Notes under the pieces: model-generated
What the model was told of the DNA's origin: nothing
Databases searched by the model: none
What the model saw: only the letters and a program-made list of their open reading frames with translations
Made by a program: the position numbers and the translations under genes
Source: Neomegalonema sp.
Lineage (GTDB): Bacteria; Pseudomonadota; Alphaproteobacteria; Rhodobacterales; Rhodobacteraceae
Length of the DNA stretch: 64,000 nt
Assembly: GCA_022760435.1 (NCBI GenBank)
Contig: JALEFY010000031.1
Span: 78,862 to 142,861 of the forward strand
Direction: 5' to 3'
Shown here: positions 54,123 through 62,837 of the stretch, piece after piece
Layout of the letters: every line of letters begins with the position of its first letter
Position numbering within the stretch: the stretch's first letter is position 1

Positions 54123-55078
54123 GCGAGGCCTCCGGTGCTTTCGGTGGGGGGCGCGCCGAAATAGGCGTCCTGCAAGCGCCGACGGGACGCGGCGAAATCG
54201 GTGACCGGAAGATCAGCCTCGATCAGCGCGCGCAGCAGGGCCGAGCGCATCTGTGGATCGGCGATCAGGGCCACTTGCGCATCCATCATCCCGGCCGAAA
54301 GCAGGTCCGAGCCTGGAAAATCCGCCAGGATGGCTTGCAGGCGCTCTTCGAGATCGTCGATCTTTTCGCCAAAGGTTATCGCGATGCGCATGGGCACCGC
54401 TGCTTGCGCTCCCGCAGCCGGATCGGGGCTCAGATCCTCGGTCTTGATCACACGGCCGGCGCGCATCACCACCACCCGGTCCGAGTAATCATCCAGCTCC
54501 GAGAGGATATGGGAGGAGACAAGCAGCGTCTTGCCGCTCGCCTTCAGGCTCAGCATGAGCCGGGACAGGGCGGCGCGGGCCTCCGGATCCAGTCCAGAGG
54601 CCGGTTCATCGAGGATGAGGATTTCCGGGTCCTTCATCAGGCTGCAAGCGATGGCGAGGCGCTGGCGCTGGCCGCGGGACATCTCTGCGGCGCCGCGCAA
54701 CATGAGCTCGCCGATCGCCAATTGCCCTGCAACCTGATCCGACCTTTCGCGCGCCGCTGCCGTTGAGAGCCCGGCCGCGCGCCCGAAATGCAGCAGATGT
54801 TGGCGTGCGCTGAGCGCATCATAGAGCCCGATGAAGTCGGCGAGGAAGCCAACCTGCCGCTGCACGCCGCGCGGATCGCGCGCAGCATCGATGCCGCCGA
54901 TCACCGCGCTGCCTTCCTGCATTTGCTCGAGCCCGGCCAGCAGCCGCATGAGCGTCGTCTTGCCGGCACCATTCGCCCCGACCAGAGCCGTCACCTGCCC
55001 CTTGGGCACGCTCAGGCTGGCGCCATCCAAAGCGCGTATGCGGGCATAGTCATACACCAACCCCTCAGCCTTGATCAT
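54119..55078 (-). CDS. ABC exporter ATP-binding protein
   Basis: A 319-residue ATPase of the CcmA/DrrA-type exporter class. Walker A is GANGAGKTTLMR near residue 35, the signature is MSRGQRQRLAIA, Walker B is ILILDEPASGLDPE and the H-loop is SSHIL. A C-terminal extension (about 230-319) with a sensor-like fold follows, as in many ABC-2 exporters. ATG 55078 is chosen because GGGGAG lies six bases upstream; ATG 55084 abuts that site. It heads an operon of ATPase, permease, phhB and the fasciclin gene. Confidence 0.9.
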   Translation of the reverse strand: MIKAEGLVYDYARIRALDGASLSVPKGQVTALVGANGAGKTTLMRLLAGLEQMQEGSAVIGGIDAARDPRGVQRQVGFLADFIGLYDALSARQHLLHFGRAAGLSTAAARERSDQVAGQLAIGELMLRGAAEMSRGQRQRLAIACSLMKDPEILILDEPASGLDPEARAALSRLMLSLKASGKTLLVSSHILSELDDYSDRVVVMRAGRVIKTEDLSPDPAAGAQAAVPMRIAITFGEKIDDLEERLQAILADFPGSDLLSAGMMDAQVALIADPQMRSALLRALIEADLPVTDFAASRRRLQDAYFGAPPTESTGGLA

Positions 55079-55533
55079 CCACATCTCCCCTGGTGCGCGT
55101 TTGGCGCGAGCCCGGCGCGCGGATCACGCGACTGGAGCGCGAGATTGATTTTATCGCCCCGGCTCATGCCCCGACAAGTATCACCTTGCCTTGCCTTGCC
55201 TTGCCTTGCCTTGCCTTGCCTTGCCTTGCCTTGCCTTGCCTTGCCTTGCCTTGCCTCGCCCAGTCTCATCTCGGCTTGCGCTGCGTGGCGGCGCCTCAAC
55301 TTTGCACCATTATGCGCCCCAAATACTGCCCTCAGAGCAGACATTCGCGAAAATGCCCGCATAAATGCGCAGATTCCATGGCACGAGCCCCTGCTTTCGT
55401 CGTAGCGACATCGCAATATCCCTCGGTTAGTCTTCAATAATGCGCGGTTGCAAGTCCCGCCTTGACCCTTCCCGGTCAGCAGGCCCATTGCTTCATGCCC
55501 CGCGCCCGGTTCGACCATCAAGAGCAGATAGCC
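55079..55533 (+). other. Divergent intergenic region, 455 bases, with a pentanucleotide array
   Basis: This region separates the ABC exporter operon (minus) from the LuxR response-regulator gene (plus). Its main feature is the CCTTG array at 55184-55253. Open frames crossing the array exist on both strands, but their codon use and lack of ribosome sites argue against genes. I cannot place promoters with confidence. Confidence 0.6.
55184..55253 (+). repeat. Pentanucleotide tandem array (CCTTG)14
   Basis: Fourteen perfect copies of CCTTG (CAAGG on the other strand) run without interruption for 70 bases and end in an imperfect CCTCG. The array begins 106 bases upstream of the ABC ATPase start codon. 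Arrays of this purity are prone to slipped-strand length change. Confidence 0.97.
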
Positions 55534-56211
55534 ATGCCCGAGACCGCCTCCGATCCCCGCCGCGTCCTGCTGATCGAAGATCATCCGCTGTTTTGCGAGG
55601 CCATGCGCATGGCTCTCTCAGCCGAGCTCGATGTTGAGGAGGTGCATACCGCAGCGAGCCTCGGCGCCGGTATCGAGACGCTTGATGCGATCGGCGAAGT
55701 CGAGGCCGTGCTGCTCGATCTGAACCTGCCCGATGTCACCGGGTTGGACGGGTTGCTGCGCCTGAAAGCGGCGCATCCGCGTGCGCCGGTCGTTGTGGTT
55801 TCGGCCCTCGCGGATAACCGGATCATCGCAAATGTTCTGGCCGCGGGTGCGGCTGGCTTCATCCCCAAGGATAGCAGCCGCGATGTGCTGGTTCAGGCGA
55901 TCCGGGACGTATTGGACGGGGATGTCTATACCCCACCGAGCTTTGAGCCGCCGGTCCCTGAAGAGGGCCAGTCCTCGGTCGATGAAAGTGCCATCGCACG
56001 GCTCGCGCAGCTCACTCCGCAGCAGCACAAGATCCTCGATCTTGTCTGCCAGGGGCGGCTTAACAAGCAGATCGCGCATGAACTCTCGATCGCAGAAACA
56101 ACAGTGAAAGCGCATATCACCGCGATCTTGCGCAAACTGCATGTGCAGAGTCGTACCCAGGCGGTGCTGGTTGCGAACAAAGCAACATATGCCGATATTT
56201 TAAAATCATAG
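55534..56211 (+). CDS. LuxR/NarL-type response regulator (ErbR/AgmR-like)
   Basis: A 225-residue regulator. The receiver has the acidic pocket LIEDHPLF, phospho-acceptor Asp62 in VLLDLNLPD and Lys in FIPKDSS. The C-terminal helix-turn-helix has LTPQQHKILDLVCQGRLNKQIA and SIAETTVKAHITAILRKLHV. ATG 55534 follows AAGAGCAG at nine bases. It precedes the FIST-domain and hybrid-kinase genes. In Pseudomonas aeruginosa an equivalent set is ErbR (AgmR), NosP and NahK (ErcS'), so this regulator may control alcohol oxidation or respiratory genes; that is inference from arrangement and family. Confidence 0.87.
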   Translation: MPETASDPRRVLLIEDHPLFCEAMRMALSAELDVEEVHTAASLGAGIETLDAIGEVEAVLLDLNLPDVTGLDGLLRLKAAHPRAPVVVVSALADNRIIANVLAAGAAGFIPKDSSRDVLVQAIRDVLDGDVYTPPSFEPPVPEEGQSSVDESAIARLAQLTPQQHKILDLVCQGRLNKQIAHELSIAETTVKAHITAILRKLHVQSRTQAVLVANKATYADILKS

Positions 56212-56323
56212 CGCTGCACGCCTGCGCCGTGTAGCCTGAGCGACGTGACGATGCACCGCCCGGAGGTCCGAGTGAGAAAACAGCGTCGCACGGGAGGAAA
56301 CAGAGGAAGGGAGTGCGCCCCCG

Positions 56324-57535
56324 ATGGCAGCCGCGGCCCTCGCGTCCACGCAGCATGCAGCGGCCACAGAGCCGCTGTCTCAGTTTCGGCGTGCCAGCTC
56401 CAGCGCACCGCCCGACGAAGCGATCAACGAATTATACGCGGCGCTGGTCGATCCCGAAAATCCGCCCGCACTGGTGATGCTGTTCTTCGCCCCGAATTTT
56501 CCCCGAGAGCAGATCCGCGATGCCTTGGCGCGCCGCTTTGAGGGTATTCAGGTGATCGGATGCACGACGGCTGGGGAGATCACGCCCGCCGGCTACGCCC
56601 GCGGCACCATCTCTGCGGTGGCCTTCCCGGCGTCGGAATTTCAGGTGATCACCCGCCGCATCGACCATCTCTCGCATTTCAGGCTCGAAGACGGGGCCCC
56701 GATTGGGCGGGCGATCGTCCAGGAGGGCAAGCTCGCCTTTGACCAGCATCCCGCCCATGGCGATTGCTTCGCGTTGCTGCTGGCCGATGGCGCATCGCGG
56801 CAGGAGGAGGCGCTGGTCTCGACACTGGCGACAGGGCTGGGCGGGGTTGTACTGTTCGGAGGCTCGGCCGCTTGCGGGCTCGATTTCGACGAAACCTTCA
56901 TCTTGCATGAGGGCCGCTTTCACAGCGATGCCGCTCTCGTGGTGCTCATGCGCAGTGCGCTACCCTTCAAGGTCTTCCAGCTCGATCATTTCGAGGCGAC
57001 GGGCAGCAAGATGGTGGTGACCGAGGCGGATCCGGATCTGCGCCTGGTCTCGGAAATCAATGCAGAACCGGCCGCGATCGAATACGCCCGGCTGGTCGGC
57101 GTTCCGCAATCCGATCTGTCACCGACGGTCTTCGCCAATTACCCGGTGCTGGTGCGGGTGGGCGGAAAATATCACGTGCGCTCGATCCAGCGCGTCGAAC
57201 CCGATGGGAGCTTGCGCTTCTTTTGCGCGATTGATGAAGGGCTGGTGCTCACCGTTGCTCAGGCGCGCAATATCGGCGCCCATCTTGATGAGGCGCTGGC
57301 CGAGCAAGCGGGGGGGCATGATCCGCTGCTGACCCTCGCCTTTGACTGCGTCTATCGCCGCATCGAAGCCGAGCAAACCCAGGCGACGCGGCGCATCTCC
57401 GAGATCTTGCGCCACTACAATACGGTTGGCTTTAGCACCTATGGCGAGCAATATCAGGCCATGCATGTCAATCAGACTTTCACCGGTATCATGTTCTTCG
57501 CCCCGGACAGGGAGCCAGGGGGCGGTCATGAGTGA
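56324..57535 (+). CDS. FIST-domain sensor protein (NosP-like)
   Basis: A 403-residue soluble protein with FIST_N (about 45-245) and FIST_C (about 250-390) domains. Features are VIGCTTAGEITPAGY near residue 82, GGSAACGLDF near 185 and the C-terminal FSTYGEQYQAMHVNQTFTG motif. FIST proteins bind small ligands; those cotranscribed with PAS hybrid kinases include NosP, a haem-based nitric-oxide sensor that inhibits its kinase. Its end overlaps the kinase start by eight bases, as expected for such pairs. Haem binding cannot be confirmed from sequence here. ATG 56324 has GAGGAAGGGAG upstream. Confidence 0.88.
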   Translation: MAAAALASTQHAAATEPLSQFRRASSSAPPDEAINELYAALVDPENPPALVMLFFAPNFPREQIRDALARRFEGIQVIGCTTAGEITPAGYARGTISAVAFPASEFQVITRRIDHLSHFRLEDGAPIGRAIVQEGKLAFDQHPAHGDCFALLLADGASRQEEALVSTLATGLGGVVLFGGSAACGLDFDETFILHEGRFHSDAALVVLMRSALPFKVFQLDHFEATGSKMVVTEADPDLRLVSEINAEPAAIEYARLVGVPQSDLSPTVFANYPVLVRVGGKYHVRSIQRVEPDGSLRFFCAIDEGLVLTVAQARNIGAHLDEALAEQAGGHDPLLTLAFDCVYRRIEAEQTQATRRISEILRHYNTVGFSTYGEQYQAMHVNQTFTGIMFFAPDREPGGGHE

Positions 57536-59807
57536 TCGGGTCCAGACGCTGCGCGAAGAGAATGAAAAGCTGCGCAAGATCAATGGCGCGCTGATGCGCC
57601 GGGTCGAGCGGTCGATGGACATGTCCGGCAATGGCTTCTCGCTCTTTCAAACAGCGGTCGCGCTCGAGAATGAGGTGCGCACGCGCACCCGCGATCTCAA
57701 CGCCACCTTATCCGAATTGGGCCTGACCAATGCCGAGCTCAAACAGGCCAAGGAAGAAGCCGATCGGGCGCGCAACGATCTCGCCAATGCGATCGACGCG
57801 GTGGAAGAAGGCTTCGCCCTGTTTTCGAGCGAGGATGTGCTGGTGATGTGCAACCAGCGGTTTCGCACGCTGTTGCCCGAACTGACCGATCAGATAATGC
57901 CGGGGCTGCGCTTTGAGACCTATGCCGAGCTGGTCGCGACCTCGCAGGGCATCCATCTCGATGATGATATGGCGCCCGAGGCCTGGTGCCGGATGCGTCT
58001 GGCGCAGCACGCGCTCGGTCGGGGCAGCTTTGTGCAGCGTCTGCGCGGGGATCGCTGGATCCAGATTTCCGAGCGGCGCGCGCCCAATGGCGGTACCGCG
58101 ATCTTGCAGACCGATGTCACCGATATGGTGCGTTGGGAGCGGCTCGAGCGCGATAAACGGCTCGATGAGCAGGCGCGTCTGGTGCGCGCAACGCTCGACC
58201 ATATGAGCCAGGGCGTTTGCGTCTTTGATCGAGGGCGCCGCTTGTTGGCCTGGAATGATCGTTACCGCGAATTGCTCGGTCTGCCCTTTGACCTGCTCAA
58301 GCCGGGCGTGAGCTTTTCGAGCCTGTCGACCTTCTTTCGGCGCAACACCACCATCGTCTCGAGCGAGACGGCGGCACGCCTGGTGCGTTGGGTCTATGCC
58401 GATCACGAGCGCCATCCCCTCGCGCTGGAGCTGCGGCGCTTCGATGGCAAGGTGCTCGATGCCTATTGCCGGACCGTGCCCGATGGCGGTTTTGTCGTCA
58501 GCTTCACCGATGTGACGACCGAGCGGCAGGCGATCGAGGCGATGCATCTGGCCAATGAAATGCTTGAACAGCGGGTGCTCGAGCGCACGGCAGAGCTGCA
58601 AAAGGAGATCGATGAACGCGCCGCGATCGAGCAAGCGCTGGTCGAGGCGCGCGATGCTGCCGAGAATGCCAATCAGTCCAAAACCCGGTTTCTGGCCCGG
58701 GCCAGCCATGATCTGTTGCAGCCGCTCAATGCCGCGCGCCTGTTCATCTCCAGCTTGCAGGAGGGCCCTTTGGCCGATGAGCAGGCCGCGATTGTCGAGC
58801 GGGTGGACAAGGCTTTTGGCTCGGTCGAGACCCTGCTCAACACATTGCTTGATATTTCCAAGATCGATGCCGGGGTTGCACAAGCGACGATCAAGCCGGT
58901 GGCGCTGCGCGGCGTGTTCGATGCGGTGGTCAATGAGTTCATGCCGATCGCGGAGGCCAAGGGCGTAAGCTTGCGGGTGGTGCCAAGCTCGGCGGTGGTG
59001 ATGAGTGATCCCAATTACCTGCTGAGCGTGGTGCAAAATCTGGTGAGCAACGCGGTCAAATATACGCGGGCCGGGCGGGTTCTGATCGGCGCGCGGCTCT
59101 CCGATGAGCGGGTGCGCATCGAGGTTCACGACAGCGGGATCGGCATTGCCGCCCATGATCTGAAGAATATCTTCGACGAGTTTCGCCGTGTCGAAAGCGA
59201 AGCGGCGTTGAAAGAGCGCGGCATGGGGCTGGGCCTTGCGATTGTCGATCGCGCCTGCCGCTTGCTCGGGCATGAGTTGAGTTGTCATTCCCAATTGGGG
59301 CGCGGGTCCTGTTTCACCATCGCGCTGGCCCGCTCGCCCAGCGCGCCAATCGGCGAAGGCTCTGGTACGCCCGCGCAAAATCCATGGCATGAGCCCGATG
59401 GCGCGATGATCGCGTTGCTGATTGAGAATGATGCCGAGATCCGAGCTGGCATGACCCAGTTGCTGGAGCGCTGGGGTGTCAGCCTGCTCTCGGCGTCCTG
59501 CCGGGCCGAGGCGCGCGAGGCGATCGATGCCCTGGGCATGGCGCCCGATGTCATTCTGGCCGATTATCATCTCGATGATGACGATACCGGCTTGGCGACG
59601 GCGCAATGTCTGCAAGCGCAACTGGGGCAGGTGGTGCCGACAATCCTGATCACGGCGGATCATTCGCAGGAAGTCGCCGATCTGGCCGCGCGCCATGGCG
59701 CTGCGCTGCTGCGCAAACCGGTGAAGCCTGCACGCCTGCGTGCCCTGATGCAATGGGCGGCGGGCCCGATCGGCGCACCGCAAGCGGAGCTTGTCTCGGG
59801 GCTCTGA
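57528..59807 (+). CDS. PAS-domain hybrid histidine kinase (NahK/ErcS'-like)
   Basis: A 759-residue soluble kinase without membrane helices. A coiled coil (about 1-90) is followed by two PAS-like domains (about 90-205 and 220-340), a second coiled coil, then the HisKA motif SHDLLQPLNAARLF with His394, N box NLVSNAVKY, DSGIGIA and GMGLGLAI. The C-terminal receiver has IENDAEI and Asp679 in VILADYHLDDD. The HDLLQPLNAARLF form of the H box is typical of the NahK/ErcS' group. It is translationally coupled to the FIST gene. Phosphorelay to the regulator at 55534 is likely. Confidence 0.92.
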   Translation: MSDRVQTLREENEKLRKINGALMRRVERSMDMSGNGFSLFQTAVALENEVRTRTRDLNATLSELGLTNAELKQAKEEADRARNDLANAIDAVEEGFALFSSEDVLVMCNQRFRTLLPELTDQIMPGLRFETYAELVATSQGIHLDDDMAPEAWCRMRLAQHALGRGSFVQRLRGDRWIQISERRAPNGGTAILQTDVTDMVRWERLERDKRLDEQARLVRATLDHMSQGVCVFDRGRRLLAWNDRYRELLGLPFDLLKPGVSFSSLSTFFRRNTTIVSSETAARLVRWVYADHERHPLALELRRFDGKVLDAYCRTVPDGGFVVSFTDVTTERQAIEAMHLANEMLEQRVLERTAELQKEIDERAAIEQALVEARDAAENANQSKTRFLARASHDLLQPLNAARLFISSLQEGPLADEQAAIVERVDKAFGSVETLLNTLLDISKIDAGVAQATIKPVALRGVFDAVVNEFMPIAEAKGVSLRVVPSSAVVMSDPNYLLSVVQNLVSNAVKYTRAGRVLIGARLSDERVRIEVHDSGIGIAAHDLKNIFDEFRRVESEAALKERGMGLGLAIVDRACRLLGHELSCHSQLGRGSCFTIALARSPSAPIGEGSGTPAQNPWHEPDGAMIALLIENDAEIRAGMTQLLERWGVSLLSASCRAEAREAIDALGMAPDVILADYHLDDDDTGLATAQCLQAQLGQVVPTILITADHSQEVADLAARHGAALLRKPVKPARLRALMQWAAGPIGAPQAELVSGL

Positions 59808-59954
59808 GCGCCGCCGCATCCTTGTCCCGGCGCTGTCTTCTTGCTCGTAGGGCCAAACATCGTTGCGGCCAAGCATCGCCCGGCCCGGCATCGTCGCGGT
59901 GCGGGCGCGCATCTCACGCAGCGGCGGGGCTACGATCGTTGCCGCGCCATCCCG

Positions 59955-61826
59955 TCACGATTTCGCGCCGCGCTTATCCTCCAACTGGGCGGGCGGGGTA
60001 TCTGCGCCAAGCGCAGGATCGGCCGGATCCGCTGGGGCGCTGGCCAGGGGCGCAGCCTCCGACGCGGAAACAAATCCGGAGGCTTCTTCGAGCACATCGA
60101 GCAGCGGGGTTAGCCCCTCATCATCGACGAGGCGCCAGACTTGCGGATTATGGCGTGCATCCGCTCCCCATCCGGCCAGCTCCAGGGCTCGGCGTGATTT
60201 GCCGAAGAGGCCGGGCTCGCGCCCCTCGCGCAGGCCCTTCGCCGCCTCGTCGCGCAACTGTTTGGCCCATTCAGCGTCTTGCAGCTTGTCTTCCACATAA
60301 GTGATCGACATCCGGCGCGGATCATTATCCCAATAGGCGCGGCGCTGCTCGTCGGAGATCGGAACGATCAGGTCGAACTCATCAAGCACCCCGGCGAATT
60401 GATTGATCGCCAGCCCCTTGCGGGCCTCTTCGCCCGGATCACAGCGATACAGGCTGGGGATCACGAAGAAGGACTGCCCGTCATGGACGAGGAAATGCTT
60501 CCGGATCCAGGTCAGGTCGGCATCGGGGGCGAGGCGGATGACATTCTCGAACGCATGGGCCAGCTCTCGGATCACGCGCGGGCTGGCCAGTTTGACCTGA
60601 GCGACATTGCGCTCGAACTTGTCATTGCGCACAGGCGGAGCGATCGGCGGGTTGAGCACCGCCAGCACGAAGATCCCCAGATCGACACCGATCGCGGCGA
60701 GCAGCGCAATCAGATCGCGCCCGGTGAGCGGTTGGCGGTCTTCGATCTCGGCTGGATCGGGGGTGAAGAACAAGGAATGCACTGTCGCCCCGATCCGGCT
60801 CCACAAGGACATGACCGCATTGGCCACCCCTGCGGCCCCTTCCGAGAAGGCGGCGGCGCGCAGTTTTACCCGAGCCGGGCGCGCCGCGTCATCGGCAGCC
60901 TCTCGAAGGCGCTCTGACAATTGTGGATCATAGCATTTGAAGCGGCTATCGCCGGGCGCGATCATCAACTCACCCGCCAAACCGCGCATCTCACCGGCAA
61001 AGCTGGCGCCCAGCGCGTTCGAGCGCGTGGCAATCTCGTTGGCCTGCCCGCGCACCTGCGCCGAGGCCTTTTCAAATTGCTGCTGGCGCTCGGCCAGTGT
61101 CGCTCCTGTCACTTCGCCGCCGATAGTGGCAAGCTGCTCATTCAGGGCGCTCAGATCGGTCTCGATCTTGTTGAGCCAGTTGGCGCGAATATCCTCGGAC
61201 AAGGCGTCGACGGATTGGCGGACCTGATCGCGCGCCCGCCAGAGCGGTCCGCGCCCCGGAGCAGAAGCGATCCCGCAACTGCCGCCCGAGCGCTCTTCCA
61301 CCGCCATCTGCCGCGCCGAGACCCGCAGCACCCCCTCAAGCCGGCTCTGCACCGCCGCGAGCCGCGCCGTGATCTCGACAGCGGCGTCGCGCACATCCTC
61401 CGCCTGACCCTGAAGGCCCGCCTTGGTCGCCGGTCCGCCCGCGATCAGGCTCCACCAATACCCATAGCCAAAGCCGACCGACCACAGCACCAGGAACAGA
61501 TAGAGCGGCAAGGTCAGGAACCGGTTGGTCCAGCGCAGCGGCTTGATCGTCTCACGCAGCGCGATCCACATCAGCAGCGTCAGCACAATGACAATCGCGA
61601 TGACCAGCGCCCCCTTCGCCCCGGCAACCGCATCCCCGGCGCCGGGCCCGCTCTGGATCCCGATGATGAAATCGAGCATCCCGGACAGGGTCGCAAAACC
61701 CGAAATTGCGAGCAGGATCAGCGAAGCAACGCCGATGATCATGTTGCGCCCGAGCAGCCAATCGCCCCAGCGGCTCCAGACGCTATCGGCGCCGCGCCCG
61801 CGCCTACCCTCGATTGGCTCACGCAT
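59955..61826 (-). CDS. Large inner-membrane protein of unknown function
   Basis: A 623-residue protein. Three N-terminal membrane helices (about residues 28-55, 68-95 and 103-130) are followed by a long helical, partly coiled-coil region (about 140-320) with frequent Ala, Glu, Gln and Arg. A fourth hydrophobic stretch lies near residue 385 (LIALLAAIGVDLGIFVLAVL), then a soluble C-terminal domain and an Ala/Pro-rich tail. I recognise no family or catalytic motif; shape suggests a scaffolding or mechanosensing-type membrane protein, but this is speculation. ATG 61826 follows GGGGAG. Confidence 0.75.
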   Translation of the reverse strand: MREPIEGRRGRGADSVWSRWGDWLLGRNMIIGVASLILLAISGFATLSGMLDFIIGIQSGPGAGDAVAGAKGALVIAIVIVLTLLMWIALRETIKPLRWTNRFLTLPLYLFLVLWSVGFGYGYWWSLIAGGPATKAGLQGQAEDVRDAAVEITARLAAVQSRLEGVLRVSARQMAVEERSGGSCGIASAPGRGPLWRARDQVRQSVDALSEDIRANWLNKIETDLSALNEQLATIGGEVTGATLAERQQQFEKASAQVRGQANEIATRSNALGASFAGEMRGLAGELMIAPGDSRFKCYDPQLSERLREAADDAARPARVKLRAAAFSEGAAGVANAVMSLWSRIGATVHSLFFTPDPAEIEDRQPLTGRDLIALLAAIGVDLGIFVLAVLNPPIAPPVRNDKFERNVAQVKLASPRVIRELAHAFENVIRLAPDADLTWIRKHFLVHDGQSFFVIPSLYRCDPGEEARKGLAINQFAGVLDEFDLIVPISDEQRRAYWDNDPRRMSITYVEDKLQDAEWAKQLRDEAAKGLREGREPGLFGKSRRALELAGWGADARHNPQVWRLVDDEGLTPLLDVLEEASGFVSASEAAPLASAPADPADPALGADTPPAQLEDKRGAKS

Positions 61827-61922
61827 GCCCTGCTCCCCGTTCCCACTTCGATCCCATTTCGTCTCTATCAGACCGGAGACGATTCGCACAGTGGTAAAAG
61901 CCTTAACCGCGCAAATGGTTTC

Positions 61923-62705
61923 TTAAAGTGCGAGCTCGCACCAGACGGGAACGTGATCGGAGGGCTTTTCACCGGCGCGGATCTCGCGGTCGATGCCCGC
62001 CCCGCGCAGGCGGTCGGCCGCTTGCGGGGTCAGCAGGATATGATCGATGCCGATGCCATTGTTCTTGCGCCAGGCGCCCGCCTGGTAATCCCAGAAACTG
62101 TAGCTCTGGGCGGTGGGGTGCAGGCTACGCAGCGCATCCGTGAAGCCCAGATGGGTAATGCGCCGATAGGCGGCGCGGCTCTCCGGCAGGAATAGCGCAT
62201 CCTCGCGCCAGGCTTTCGGATCGGCGGCATCCTCGGCTTGCGGGATGATGTTATAGTCCCCGGCCATCAGCGCGATCTGCTCATCGGCGAGCAGTTCTTG
62301 CGCCCGTGCGCGCAGCCGCGCCATCCAGGCGAGTTTGTAGTCATATTTGGGGCCCGGCGTCGGGTTGCCATTGGGCAGATAGAGCCCGCAGACCCGCACC
62401 GCTTCGTGCTCACCGCTGATCGTGGCCTCGATCCAGCGCGCCTGCTCATCGCTATCATCGCCCGGCAGGCCGCATTGCACATCCTCGATCGGGCGCTTTG
62501 ACAGGATCGCGACGCCATTGAAGCCCTTCTGGCCATGGGTGCGCACATTATATCCCAGATCCTCGATCGCAGATGCCGGAAAGCCCGCATCCTCCGATTT
62601 GATCTCCTGCAACAGGGCTATGTCGGGCTCAGCGCTGCGCAGCCAGTCCAGCAATGCCGGCAGGCGGGCCTTGACGCCATTGATATTGAAGGTCGCAATT
62701 TTCAT
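61923..62705 (-). CDS. xthA: Exodeoxyribonuclease III
   Basis: A 260-residue AP endonuclease and 3'-5' exonuclease for base-excision repair. It begins with MKIATFNINGVKARLP and has the metal ligand Glu in LLQEIKSED, catalytic Tyr/Asn block LYLPNGNP, GDYNIIP, NNGIGIDHILLT and the C-terminal SDHVPVW. Length is typical. It is transcribed away from the Anbu gene and lies 96 bases upstream of the unknown membrane protein gene on the same strand. Confidence 0.96.
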   Translation of the reverse strand: MKIATFNINGVKARLPALLDWLRSAEPDIALLQEIKSEDAGFPASAIEDLGYNVRTHGQKGFNGVAILSKRPIEDVQCGLPGDDSDEQARWIEATISGEHEAVRVCGLYLPNGNPTPGPKYDYKLAWMARLRARAQELLADEQIALMAGDYNIIPQAEDAADPKAWREDALFLPESRAAYRRITHLGFTDALRSLHPTAQSYSFWDYQAGAWRKNNGIGIDHILLTPQAADRLRGAGIDREIRAGEKPSDHVPVWCELAL

Positions 62706-62837
62706 GATCGCCTGCTTTTGTGCGGAACGCCTTCGCGCCAGCAGCATTTCCTGAACGTCCCAATAAGCCGGGATTTTGGCGCTTCGAGCGTCTGTGGTAA
62801 ACCTCGATTTTACGAACGGCATGGAGATTCGCCGCCT

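Noticed and set aside
55184..55253. CRISPR-like repeat array
   Set aside because: The unit is five bases without spacers; it is a simple-sequence repeat.
55075..55584. Open frame running through the CCTTG array on the minus strand, giving a repetitive basic peptide
   Set aside because: It overlaps the ABC ATPase start and the response-regulator gene, has no ribosome site and its content is set by the repeat alone.
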